A stretch of DNA of 64,000 bases, taken from assembly GCA_028277645.1 (NCBI GenBank), contig JANQFV010000005.1, positions 46,663-110,662 of the forward strand, given 5' to 3'. The notes beneath the pieces are model-generated. The model made no database searches. It saw only the letters and a program-made list of their open reading frames with translations, and was not told where the DNA came from. This DNA comes from Phycisphaerae bacterium (GTDB lineage Bacteria > Planctomycetota > Phycisphaerae > UBA1845 > Fen-1342). Below, piece after piece: positions 18,260-26,952 of this stretch; position 1 is the first letter of the stretch, and every line of letters starts with the position of its first letter. The translations under genes and the position numbers were made by a program.

Positions 18260-19747
18260 GTGAGTTTACCTGTCGAGCCCCCCGACAATCCGCGCCCGAC
18301 CTCATCGCCCGATCGCGTTCTGGATACGGTGCAGACGGTCGTCACGGCGCTGATCCTGGCGTTCATCTTCCGCGCGTTTCTCGTCGAGCAGTTCATCATT
18401 CCCACCGGGTCCATGGCGCACGCGCTGGTCGGCGCTCACGCTACGCGCACATGTCCGGCCTGTGGCTGGGAATACGACTTCGGCCCGTACCATCACCCCG
18501 GCCTGCAACAAGAGCCGTTTGTACGTCCGCCGGAGATCGTCTGCCCGAACTGCCAGTTGCGGCTGGTGCCGACCGCGGAAGACACACACCCCAAAGCGGG
18601 TGATCGGATTCTGGTCGAGAAATGGCCGTATGCGCTCGGCGGGCCGTTCGGCCCCGCGCGCTGGGACGTCGTCGTGTTCCGCGACCCGGCCAACCCGGAG
18701 CAACATTACATCAAACGACTGGTTGGGCTCCCGGGCGAAAAGGTCGAGATCATCGGCGGAGACATATACGTCGACGACCAGATCGCGCGCAAGCCGGCGC
18801 ACGTGCAGTCGGCGCTGTGGACGGTCGTTTTCGACCAAAGCCACGCGCCTGATCCGCGGTCTGCGTCCGGGGAGCAAGCTCGCTGGCGCCTGGTAGAACC
18901 GCCGCCGCCCGACGCACCGGGCTGGAGTGGGCTGCGCGCACGAACGATCCGCTATGCCGCGGACGACGAAGTGTGGCGAACGATCGCCTTTAACCCCGAT
19001 ACTGGACACGAGTACCTATTCGATTTCTACGCCTACAACCGTCGCTCGACGGGCATGCACGTGCGTGACGTCCGCATCGTCGGAGAGGTCACCCTGCAGA
19101 GCAACGACGGACGGCTGCGTCTTACGCTGACGCGACGTCCATTCGCGTTTGCCGCCGAGTTCTCACCCGACGGAACGGCTTCGCTGCAGTGGTGGGTCGA
19201 CGATGACGAGACTCAACAGCCCGCCGTGCTCGCGGCTGCCATTCCCGAGTTGCACGGTGGTCGTCCTGTGCCATTTGAGTTCGCGTACCTGGACCAGCGC
19301 GTGTACTTGCGGATCGCAGGACGAGAAGTGCTGGCCGCAGACGCGGAAGATTACGACCCCGGACATCGCCGGCAGGTACGGCGCTCGGAGCCCGTGGCGA
19401 TATCGCTCTCGGCCGCAAACACCAGCATTGAGCTGCGCGGCCTTCGCATCGACCGCGACGTCCACTACACGCGCGGTATCCACAGCCAGCGCGCACACGC
19501 GGGCCGACCGTTCGCACTCGGACCGAACGAGTTCTTCGTGTTGGGCGACAACAGTCCCGACAGCCATGACAGTCGCGACTGGAAGATCATTGGGCCGCAC
19601 CTTCCGGATGACACGCGCGCAGGTGTGGTTCGGCGTGATCAGATTGTGGGTCAGGCGGCGTTCGTGTATCTTCCCGGCTTGCTCCCCCGCGATTCGGGCG
19701 GTCGTTGGTATATCCCGGACGTGGGCAGGACGCGGATCGTACGTTAA
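18260..19747 (+). CDS. lepB: Signal peptidase I with zinc-ribbon and large beta-rich inserts (copy 2)
   Basis: This is a tandem paralogue of the preceding gene, 495 residues, with the same layout: an N-terminal helix, IPTGSMAHAL (Ser51), a zinc ribbon CPAC...CPNC, HYIKRLVGLPGEK (Lys152), a beta-rich insert, and FVLGDNSPDSHDSRDW. Both catalytic residues are present, so both copies should be active. The two proteins are alike throughout, including the inserts, pointing to duplication of an already enlarged ancestor. The pair may divide the heavy load of exported proteins, or differ in substrate. GTG 18260 is the start; no strong ribosome binding site is visible, so coupling to the first copy is possible. 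Confidence 0.92.
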   Translation: MSLPVEPPDNPRPTSSPDRVLDTVQTVVTALILAFIFRAFLVEQFIIPTGSMAHALVGAHATRTCPACGWEYDFGPYHHPGLQQEPFVRPPEIVCPNCQLRLVPTAEDTHPKAGDRILVEKWPYALGGPFGPARWDVVVFRDPANPEQHYIKRLVGLPGEKVEIIGGDIYVDDQIARKPAHVQSALWTVVFDQSHAPDPRSASGEQARWRLVEPPPPDAPGWSGLRARTIRYAADDEVWRTIAFNPDTGHEYLFDFYAYNRRSTGMHVRDVRIVGEVTLQSNDGRLRLTLTRRPFAFAAEFSPDGTASLQWWVDDDETQQPAVLAAAIPELHGGRPVPFEFAYLDQRVYLRIAGREVLAADAEDYDPGHRRQVRRSEPVAISLSAANTSIELRGLRIDRDVHYTRGIHSQRAHAGRPFALGPNEFFVLGDNSPDSHDSRDWKIIGPHLPDDTRAGVVRRDQIVGQAAFVYLPGLLPRDSGGRWYIPDVGRTRIVR

Positions 19748-20079
19748 CGTTTTGTTATTGCTGTCTTAAGGGCATTCCGTGGACACGGGTTTTCAACAGA
19801 TGTCGCTGTGCCGTCACTCCGGGGGCATTCTCCCAACGACGTGGCCAGGTATCAACGCGGCCGCCGGGCGTCGGTGCCAAAGGGAACCCGTGGTTTCAGG
19901 AATGCAAGTGCTTTGTTTCAATGGCCGTGCGCGATTTCGGACCGGACGAGTCCTCCGTATTGTGGACACCCGCAATCTGAGCCGCGCCGATGGCCGAGCA
20001 TCCTCAGCGCCAGCGGAAACTTGCGCCACTCTGCACAAGTTATCCACAATCTGTGCCGCCTATTGTCGGGACATCCGCA
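19748..20079. other. Intergenic region, 332 bp, with one DnaA-box-like nonamer
   Basis: Short overlapping frames here have no recognisable product. AACGTT-containing sequence at 19742-19755 follows the signal peptidase stop. TTATCCACA at 20039-20047 matches the E. coli DnaA box consensus exactly, but it is single and no AT-rich unwinding region is nearby. The promoter of lptB should be in this gap. Confidence 0.4.
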
Positions 20080-20865
20080 ATGCTCCTCCAGGCTGACGGC
20101 CTCGTGAAATCGTACGGCGGTCGCACTGTCGTGGACCGTGTGTCGTTTGACGTTGACGAACGTGAAATCGTAGGTCTGCTTGGGCCGAACGGAGCCGGCA
20201 AGACCACCAGCTTTCGCATGACGGTTGGCATGATCTCACCCGAGGCGGGCCGCGTCCACTTCCGCGGCGAAGAGATCACGAACCTGCCCATGTATAAACG
20301 CGCCCGCCGCGGCATGGGCTACTTATCGCAGGAACCCAGTGTCTTTCAGAGACTTAGCGTCGCGCAAAATCTGTTGGCGATCTGCGAAACGATGCGCTAC
20401 TCGCGGTCCGAGCGGCGCCAGATTGTGGAGCAATTGCTCGATCAGTTCGGGCTGACGAAGGTTCGACGCAATCCCGCCCGAAAGATCTCCGGCGGGGAGC
20501 GCCGCAAGCTGGAAATCGCCCGCGCGCTGATTACGAAACCGATGTTGATTCTGCTCGACGAACCGTTCAGCGGCGTCGACCCGATCGCCGTCGAGAGCTT
20601 GCGACGAGAGATTGTGCGTTTGCGCGAATCCGGCATCGCCATTCTGCTGACGGACCACAACGTCCACGAGACGTTGCGTGTGACCGACCGCAGCTACGTA
20701 ATTCACGAGGGTCAGGTGATCTGTTCCGGTACGCCGCGGGAGTTGATTAACGACCCGCGCGCCCGGGAGATGTACCTGGGCAACACATTCCGCGGAGACG
20801 AATTCGACGCCGAGCACGCACCGGCCGTCAAGCCCCCCGCCGAAACGAAGTCCGCGGATCGGTAG
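20080..20865 (+). CDS. lptB: LPS export ABC transporter ATP-binding protein LptB
   Basis: ATPase subunit of the LptBFG complex that extracts lipopolysaccharide from the inner membrane. The 261-residue protein has Walker A GPNGAGKTT, Q-loop region GYLSQEPSVFQRLSV, signature SGGERRKLEIARAL, Walker B LILLDEPFSGVDP and H-loop TDHNV. The block MYKRARRGMGYLSQEPSVFQ is characteristic of LptB rather than of branched amino acid transporters. ATG 20080 matches the family N-terminus; an in-frame start 30 codons upstream adds unrelated residues. The membrane partners LptF and LptG are not in the window. Its presence implies an LPS-bearing outer membrane. It ends 7 bp from purC, in convergent orientation. 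Confidence 0.94.
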   Translation: MLLQADGLVKSYGGRTVVDRVSFDVDEREIVGLLGPNGAGKTTSFRMTVGMISPEAGRVHFRGEEITNLPMYKRARRGMGYLSQEPSVFQRLSVAQNLLAICETMRYSRSERRQIVEQLLDQFGLTKVRRNPARKISGGERRKLEIARALITKPMLILLDEPFSGVDPIAVESLRREIVRLRESGIAILLTDHNVHETLRVTDRSYVIHEGQVICSGTPRELINDPRAREMYLGNTFRGDEFDAEHAPAVKPPAETKSADR

Positions 20866-20872
20866 CTGCCAC

Positions 20873-21820
20873 CTATTCGAACAAAGACTTGCCCGTCAAC
20901 CGTCGGTAGGCGTCTTCGTAGCCGGCGCGCGTCTGTTGCGCCACCTCGTCCGGTATGGGTGGCGGGGGCGACTGCTTGTTCCAGTCGAGCGTATCGAGGT
21001 AATCGCGCAGGTGCTGCTTGTCGAAGCTCGGCTGATCCTCGCCGACCCGATACTGCTCCATAGGCCAGAACCGCGAGGAATCGGGCGTTAACACCTCGTC
21101 CGCCAACAGCAACTCGCCGGCGTACAGCCCGAACTCAAACTTCGTGTCCGCCAGAATTATGCCATGCTGTGCGGCGTGTCCCGCGGCCTGCTTGTAGATG
21201 TCCAACGAGCGCTGACGGATGCGACTCATCAGCTCCGGGGCATCCAGCGCGACGCTGCGTTTGGTCGAGAGGAATTCCGCCACGAGGTCCGTCGCCTGTT
21301 CGTACGTGACGGGCTCGTCGTGTCCGACCTCGGCCTTGGTTGAGGGCGTGAAGATTGGTTCCGGGAGCTTCTCGGCCTTTTGAAGCCCCTTCGGCAGTGC
21401 GACGCCGGACACCTTGCCGCAGGCCTGATACTCCTTCCAGCCGCTGCCGATGATATAGCCGCGGACGATGCACTCGATCGGCAGGATGTCGGCGCGCTTC
21501 ACGACCATCGCGCGACCGCGCAGTTGTTCGATGTACGGCGCGTACTCCACCGGACACTGTTCGTCGCTGACGATGTAATCGAGGTGATGTGGCTGACAGG
21601 CCGGAAGATTGTCGAGCCAGAACTTCGACATTTGTGTCAGCAGAACGCCCTTACCGGGGATTGGCTGATCCATCACGACATCGAACGCGGAGATGCGGTC
21701 GGTCGCGACGATCATCAGCCGCCCGCCGACTTTGTACAAATCACGCACCTTGCCACGATTGGCCAGTTCCGGAAGATCGGTTTTGTGGATCGCGGGAAAG
21801 GATTCCGACAGACGGGCCAT
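20873..21820 (-). CDS. purC: Phosphoribosylaminoimidazole-succinocarboxamide synthase
   Basis: Purine biosynthesis enzyme joining CAIR and aspartate with ATP to make SAICAR. The 315-residue protein shows the family blocks RGKVRDLYKVGGRLMIVATD, RISAFDVVMDQPIPGKG, the SAICAR synthetase signature region around LPIECIVRGYIIGSGWKEY, and ADTKFEFGL. The long form (about 300 residues) matches the plant/yeast-like PurC type rather than the 240-residue E. coli form. ATG 21820 has AGAGG about ten bases upstream; an in-frame start at 21853 is less likely. The gene upstream on the same strand (21882-22826) is 61 bp away and unrelated in function. Confidence 0.95.
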   Translation of the reverse strand: MARLSESFPAIHKTDLPELANRGKVRDLYKVGGRLMIVATDRISAFDVVMDQPIPGKGVLLTQMSKFWLDNLPACQPHHLDYIVSDEQCPVEYAPYIEQLRGRAMVVKRADILPIECIVRGYIIGSGWKEYQACGKVSGVALPKGLQKAEKLPEPIFTPSTKAEVGHDEPVTYEQATDLVAEFLSTKRSVALDAPELMSRIRQRSLDIYKQAAGHAAQHGIILADTKFEFGLYAGELLLADEVLTPDSSRFWPMEQYRVGEDQPSFDKQHLRDYLDTLDWNKQSPPPPIPDEVAQQTRAGYEDAYRRLTGKSLFE

Positions 21821-21881
21821 GCTCAGGGTACCTCTATTACTCCAGGGGCGCAACTGACGGGACCGTCACATCCCAGCCACG

Positions 21882-22826
21882 TCAGCGCGGTTCACCGAGT
21901 TCCGACGTGCTGTCGGATTGTATCGGATCGAGCCCACAGGGCGAGAGCACTTCGAGCGGGCGCGCGGAATCCGGATCCGCGGCGCCTGACCGACCGGCGC
22001 TCGTGAACCCCGTCAGGGCTCGAACCCGACCCCCGAAGCGCACCAGGTCCTGTCGTAATGCGATAAGTGCCCGCCGTTCCGTTCGGTCGTCATCGAGCGC
22101 CGGATCAAATTGGAGTCGGGCCCTGACGACGGCGGCGGCACGGCTGGCATTTGCCACCATGGACTGTGCGTCATTTTGCAGCCGAGTGTACTCGTCGGGC
22201 GCGGCAAGCCAGGATTCCAGGGTACGACCGCCGAACGACTGGCGAAGCAACGCCCGCTGGTAAGCGCCCAACATCCGCTGCAGCGCCGGACGTTCGAGCG
22301 TCGTGGCGTAGCGGATGCGGAACGCGCGGCCGTCGCGTGCCTCCGCTGCCGCACAGACGCGCGTGCGCGCGAGCAGTTCGGCCAGGTCAACTCCGCGCGC
22401 CGCCCGACAAACGCGGTCAAGCCTCGGAAGGATGTCCGGCTCGGCCCGGTGTGCGGCGCGTTGCAGCGCGCGCAGCGCGGCAAGTGGCTTGTCGTCGTCC
22501 AGCAGTTCCAGCCCCTCACGCACGATCTGGATGATGGTTGCGGACTCATCGGTGAAGTGCGCCGGCGATTCGGATTTCTCAGCCGGCGCATCGTCCTGAA
22601 CGATTTCGATTCGTTCCACAACGTCAGCGGGATAGGCGCGCACAACACTGGCGCCGCCACCGGCTCGAACAACGCGAAACAGCACACCGTGCTCGTCCTG
22701 CAAAACCAGATGGCCGTGGTGGCGAGATCCGTCGCGCAAGTGCAGAATGTCCGCGTCCAGGCCGTTCGGAAAACAGAGCAGCAGGATGCCTGCGAGGAAT
22801 CGCAAAGCCACGCGTTCGAATACCAT
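21882..22826 (-). CDS. Exported protein of unknown function
   Basis: I do not recognise a family. The 314-residue protein begins with a signal peptide (MVFERVALRFLAGILLLCFPNGLDA). ILHLRDGSRHHGHLVLQDEHGVLFRV then resembles the short beta unit often seen at the N-terminus of planctomycete secreted proteins that recognise or present a surface. The rest is alpha-helical, rich in Ala, Arg and Leu, with possible TPR-like helix pairs (residues about 100-230), and ends in a disordered tail. It is divergent from the oxidoreductase at 22876 with only 49 bp between starts, so the two share a promoter region. Confidence 0.6.
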   Translation of the reverse strand: MVFERVALRFLAGILLLCFPNGLDADILHLRDGSRHHGHLVLQDEHGVLFRVVRAGGGASVVRAYPADVVERIEIVQDDAPAEKSESPAHFTDESATIIQIVREGLELLDDDKPLAALRALQRAAHRAEPDILPRLDRVCRAARGVDLAELLARTRVCAAAEARDGRAFRIRYATTLERPALQRMLGAYQRALLRQSFGGRTLESWLAAPDEYTRLQNDAQSMVANASRAAAVVRARLQFDPALDDDRTERRALIALRQDLVRFGGRVRALTGFTSAGRSGAADPDSARPLEVLSPCGLDPIQSDSTSELGEPR

Positions 22827-22875
22827 AGCTCAAGGCTCACTAGCCGCGAAACGGTCCGCTCAGAAGCGAGTATAC

Positions 22876-23913
22876 ATGACGGAGGCTTCCGGCCAGCAAC
22901 CGCCGCAGTCTGACGCAATCCCCATTGGCGTGTTCGGCCGGGGACGGCGTCTGGATACGGTCCTGCGGGCCCTGGCGGAATGTGATGGTTTGTCTGCTGT
23001 CGGCATTGCCGGCCTGCCACAGCAGTCCGCCCCCGATGCCATCCCCTGGTACGACGACAGCCGGGTGCTGCTCACGGAGAGCGGCGTGAAAGGCGTCGTG
23101 CTGGCGGATTCGCCTGAACTCAATGTGCAACGCGCCGCCGACGCCGCCGAGCTGGGCGTGGCGGTCTGGCGCATGCCTCCGGTGGGTCGCGAGTTCGCCG
23201 AGGCCGGCGAGGTGCTCAGCGCCTGCCGGCGCGAGACGATCCCGTATCGTGTGGCATCGTGGTGGGAGTTCGTTGCCGAGACGGTGTGGGCCGACCTAAA
23301 TTGGGACGACGAGTTCCGGCCGCGATACTCGGAACTGCTTGTCAGCACGGTTGATCCGGCGGCCGACGGTTGGGAGATCAGCCGGAATGAAGCTGGCGGT
23401 GGTGTGTTGATGCTGGATGCGTATGACCTGCTTGAGGCGCTAATCGCTGTCCGCGGACTGCCGGACACGGTCGTTGCCACGGCTGACAGCTACCGCACGA
23501 CCGCCGCCGGTACGCCGCGCGAAACCGAGGACACGGCTCTGGCGATCCTGCATTACGCGGACGGCGGTACGACGCTCGTCCAAACCACGTGGGGACTGCA
23601 CCCGTTTCAACGCAAGCTGGCTCATCATTCGACTACGCGGAGTCTGATACTTGGTGCGGACGATCTCACACTGCTGGATCGCGAAGGCCGTGTGCTCGAA
23701 CAGCATCCATTCCCGCGGTCGTTTCTTAAATACGAACTGGACCGATTCGCCGACTCGGTCCGCACAACGGCTCATGACCGAGCCGCGGCTCCGCTCGAAC
23801 GGCACCTGCAAGTATCGGCGTTACTGGAAACGGTGTATCTGGCCGCCCGCACCGGACATCCCGAATCACCCCGCAAGCGCTACGAGGCCCACGGTTGGCC
23901 CGAACCACACTGA
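22876..23913 (+). CDS. Gfo/Idh/MocA-like oxidoreductase
   Basis: The 345-residue protein has a Rossmann-type N-terminus (IPIGVFGRGRRLDTVLRALAE) and a middle beta-sheet domain (GGVLMLDAYDLLEALIAVRG) like the Gfo/Idh/MocA family, which oxidises or epimerises sugars and cyclitols with NAD(P). The dinucleotide motif is GxxGxGxR-like rather than canonical, and the usual EKP lysine block is replaced (residues near RMPPVGREFAEAG), so catalysis is uncertain. ATG 22876 begins the clear homology; the longer frame upstream is not credible. Its stop overlaps the next start as TGATG (23911-23915), so the two genes are translationally coupled and probably act on the same carbohydrate. Confidence 0.7.
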   Translation: MTEASGQQPPQSDAIPIGVFGRGRRLDTVLRALAECDGLSAVGIAGLPQQSAPDAIPWYDDSRVLLTESGVKGVVLADSPELNVQRAADAAELGVAVWRMPPVGREFAEAGEVLSACRRETIPYRVASWWEFVAETVWADLNWDDEFRPRYSELLVSTVDPAADGWEISRNEAGGGVLMLDAYDLLEALIAVRGLPDTVVATADSYRTTAAGTPRETEDTALAILHYADGGTTLVQTTWGLHPFQRKLAHHSTTRSLILGADDLTLLDREGRVLEQHPFPRSFLKYELDRFADSVRTTAHDRAAAPLERHLQVSALLETVYLAARTGHPESPRKRYEAHGWPEPH

Positions 23914-26753
23914 TGAACTGGAACCACATGCTGCAAGCCTGCACGCTCGCGCTGTCATGCACAATGTTGCTGGTGGTGTCCGCGGGTTGCCTGGCGCCGA
24001 GCGCTACGGATGCTACGGTGTGGGTGGTCGATGATGCGGTTAATGTGGAGCGGGGATCGGCGCCGAGCCTGGAAAATGCGGTCTACTCAGCCAGCCGGCA
24101 TCGGGTAGAGCTCTCGGCGGCGATCAACGAGACCGTTGCGTTTCAGGTCGTGCTCCGCGCAGATGAGAACAGTGGGGCACCGCTCGACGTGCGCGTTACG
24201 AACTTTGCCGGCCCCGGGCGGAGCATTTCGGCTGCGGAGGCGGTGAAGCGCTATCGCGTCGAGTACGTCCGCGTCGCCGATTTCGCCAGTTGGTATAGTG
24301 AAGCCACGGAACAGCCGGCAATCCCGACCGAGTTCCCCGACGCACTCGTTCCGTGGGAGGCGCCCCGCGGCGGCGGCCCCGTGCGACCAGGAGCCGGACG
24401 CGACGAGATCATCTGGCTCGATTTGCACGTGCCGATCACAGCCGGCCCCGGCACCTATCAGGCACAACTGATCGTCGCCCCCACGGGTTCGGATCGCGCG
24501 ACGTTCACATGCGACGTCGTGCTGAACGTGCTGCCCGTGGCGTTGCCCGGGCGGCGGGCGCTGCCGATTCTGTGTCGTGTCGATCCGCGCGAGTTACTCT
24601 CGGCACACTTCAATTGGCCGCGCCTGCCGGCCGCGGAGACGCGCCTGCTGCCCAACAGTCCAAGCCACGCCGAACCCATTCGCCTAGTTAGCAACACGAT
24701 GGGTTTGCTGCACGACCATCGGCTGGAGCCTTTCCTGTGGGCGTCGTTTCCGAAGTTTCGCGTCACCGGCGATCGCACCGTCGAGGTCCGTTGGGACGAG
24801 TATGACCGGCTTGTGGAACCGTGGCTGGACGGCACCGCGTTTCCGGATCGGGCGCGGTTGGAGTACTGGCCGATACCCGCCACGTTGGATTATCCGAATG
24901 CAGTCCGTAACGGCGGACTGCGCTCGCCGCGGTACGCCCGGCTCCTCGCTTCGTACCTGGCGGAATGTCGCGCGCACTTTCAAGAGCGCGGCTGGCTCGA
25001 GCGATCGTTCCTGCGCTGTCTGCCGCCTGACGAACTGACGCAGACATACGTCAATGACCAGCACGTGTTGTCGGACATCGTGCGCGCCAGCGAATCCGCA
25101 CTACCGATCGTCGCGCATTTGCCGCCGCGGTCGCTGGCCGGCTTCGGTTGGCGCAGCGCGCCACACATTAAGATACGTGATATCGCCGCCTGGGCACCGT
25201 CGGCCATGTGGTACGAGCCGGCCGCGTTGCGCGAAGTACGGCGTTTGGGGCAGGCAGCGTGGTTCATGCCCAATCGTTCGCCGTACAGCGGATCATTGGC
25301 GTTGGCTGCGGCCCCCGAAGGCCCACGTGTCCTGGCGTGGCAAGCGCATCGCTACGGCGTCGATGCGATCTGGATCGAACACGCTGCGGACAGCGACCGC
25401 GCGCACGCGCTGCCGGGCGCAGACGCTCCGCTTGTGCTCCCGGGCGATCCGCACGGATTGCGTGAATCTCCCGTGCCAACCGTACGACTGAAGCGGTTGC
25501 GCCGGGGGGCTCAGGACTACGAGTTGCTGCGACTGCTGGAAGACAACGGCAAACGCGCGCTGGCCAGCGAGATCTCGGCCCAGATAGCGCGCTGGGGCTT
25601 CACCGATGCTTGCCACGACAACTTGCTGGACTGCCGACCCGCAGGCTGGTCGAACAACGCGGACATTCTGCGACGGGCGCGTGAACTGACGCTCCATGAA
25701 TTGGCCGCGCAGTTTGAACCCAGCGCAGCCACTGCACGGCGACAGGTCGCACTGCTCACGCAGTGGGGGGTGATGATGAACCAGGCAGCGCGCGTGCAGG
25801 CCAATTCCACGGGCGTGCGGCTGCGCCCGACAGACGCGGGCTTGCAAGCCACCGTTCACACCAGTGTGCTCAACGTCGCCAACCGCCCGGTGCAAGGTCA
25901 CTGGCAACTGGCATCATCACCGGTCGGTTGGGACGCCGCGCCGTCCGCGCGCGTGCGCGTCGGCCCCGCCCAACGGCAGGTCGGGACGCTCGAAGTGAAT
26001 CTGACCGGCATCTCCTACAACGCCGACGGTGCCTATCTGCTCCAGCTTGCGTTTGACACTGAGGAATTCGGCAAATTGCTGACGGAGACACGGTTGGCCG
26101 TCGCCGCCTGTCCGCGCGTGCGTCGAGCCCCGGTAGTGGACGGGCGTCTGGACGACTGGCCACTGGCAGCCAACAACGCGTTGGGCGACCTCCGGCTGTG
26201 CCGGTGGACGACGGAATCCGGCGCGAGCCTGCCTCCCGAGCCAGCGGCGCAAACGCAGGCGTACGTGGTGATGGCGGATGAACACCTGTACATCGCGGTG
26301 CGCAATCGGCACGAACCGGGCGCTGCGCCGATCTGGGAACCGGACAACAACGTGCCGATCGACGGCAATCGGCCCTGGGGACAGGACGTCGTGGAAATCC
26401 TGCTCGATCCGCAGCCGGCAGACTACAGCACGCGCGACGACCTCTACTGTTTACAGATCAAGCCCAGCGGTCTACTCATCGCGCGGCGTGGCCCGCGGAC
26501 CGAACCGCAGATGGGACGGTCCGTCGCGTGGCCGACATCGACGCGCGTAGCCGTGTCGTTCGAGGAAGCGGCGTGGGTGATCGAGATGGCGATCCCGCTA
26601 CGTGATCTTGATCCAGCGGCTCGCAATAACACCATCTGGGGCATGAATGTAACGCGGCTCGATGCACGGCGAGGTGAATACTCGACGTGGTCTGCGGCAC
26701 GGGGCGATGTGTACACGCCAAACTCGCTCGGCAATCTCATCATGCTCTGGTAG
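23913..26753 (+). CDS. DUF4091-like glycoside-hydrolase-type lipoprotein with CBM9-like domain
   Basis: A 946-residue lipoprotein: the signal peptide ends in the lipobox VVSAGC. Residues about 40-230 form a beta domain. Residues about 230-580 have features of the DUF4091 family of predicted glycosidases (MGLLHDHRLEPFLW, RVDPRELL, a (beta/alpha)8-like pattern with FLRCLPPDELTQ and VPTVRLKRLRRGAQDYELLRLL, the latter block being typical). A C-terminal CBM9-like carbohydrate-binding domain reads VVDGRLDDWPLAAN, YVVMADEHLYIAVRN and DVVEILLDPQ. It likely binds and cleaves polysaccharide at the cell surface. Its start overlaps the oxidoreductase stop (TGATG). A start six codons earlier is possible. 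Confidence 0.72.
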   Translation: MNWNHMLQACTLALSCTMLLVVSAGCLAPSATDATVWVVDDAVNVERGSAPSLENAVYSASRHRVELSAAINETVAFQVVLRADENSGAPLDVRVTNFAGPGRSISAAEAVKRYRVEYVRVADFASWYSEATEQPAIPTEFPDALVPWEAPRGGGPVRPGAGRDEIIWLDLHVPITAGPGTYQAQLIVAPTGSDRATFTCDVVLNVLPVALPGRRALPILCRVDPRELLSAHFNWPRLPAAETRLLPNSPSHAEPIRLVSNTMGLLHDHRLEPFLWASFPKFRVTGDRTVEVRWDEYDRLVEPWLDGTAFPDRARLEYWPIPATLDYPNAVRNGGLRSPRYARLLASYLAECRAHFQERGWLERSFLRCLPPDELTQTYVNDQHVLSDIVRASESALPIVAHLPPRSLAGFGWRSAPHIKIRDIAAWAPSAMWYEPAALREVRRLGQAAWFMPNRSPYSGSLALAAAPEGPRVLAWQAHRYGVDAIWIEHAADSDRAHALPGADAPLVLPGDPHGLRESPVPTVRLKRLRRGAQDYELLRLLEDNGKRALASEISAQIARWGFTDACHDNLLDCRPAGWSNNADILRRARELTLHELAAQFEPSAATARRQVALLTQWGVMMNQAARVQANSTGVRLRPTDAGLQATVHTSVLNVANRPVQGHWQLASSPVGWDAAPSARVRVGPAQRQVGTLEVNLTGISYNADGAYLLQLAFDTEEFGKLLTETRLAVAACPRVRRAPVVDGRLDDWPLAANNALGDLRLCRWTTESGASLPPEPAAQTQAYVVMADEHLYIAVRNRHEPGAAPIWEPDNNVPIDGNRPWGQDVVEILLDPQPADYSTRDDLYCLQIKPSGLLIARRGPRTEPQMGRSVAWPTSTRVAVSFEEAAWVIEMAIPLRDLDPAARNNTIWGMNVTRLDARRGEYSTWSAARGDVYTPNSLGNLIMLW

Positions 26754-26952
26754 CGAGCGCGGCCTGAGTCGCGCGGGCTCCGCAAACGGCGCAAATCCGC
26801 TGAAACCCGGTGACGGCCGCAACGCACAGACCCGTCCGCGCTTATACTTCTCGTTCCGGCGAGCGAGCGGGCATGAAGGGCCCCGCGTGATGTCCCTCCG
26901 TAGCAATTCTTTTGAGCAGCGAAGTTAACCGTACCCAAGAATCGGTGGCTCG

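Noticed and set aside
20039..20047. DnaA box as sign of a replication origin
   Set aside because: Only one exact nonamer, no cluster, no AT-rich unwinding element, and no dnaA, dnaN or similar gene nearby.
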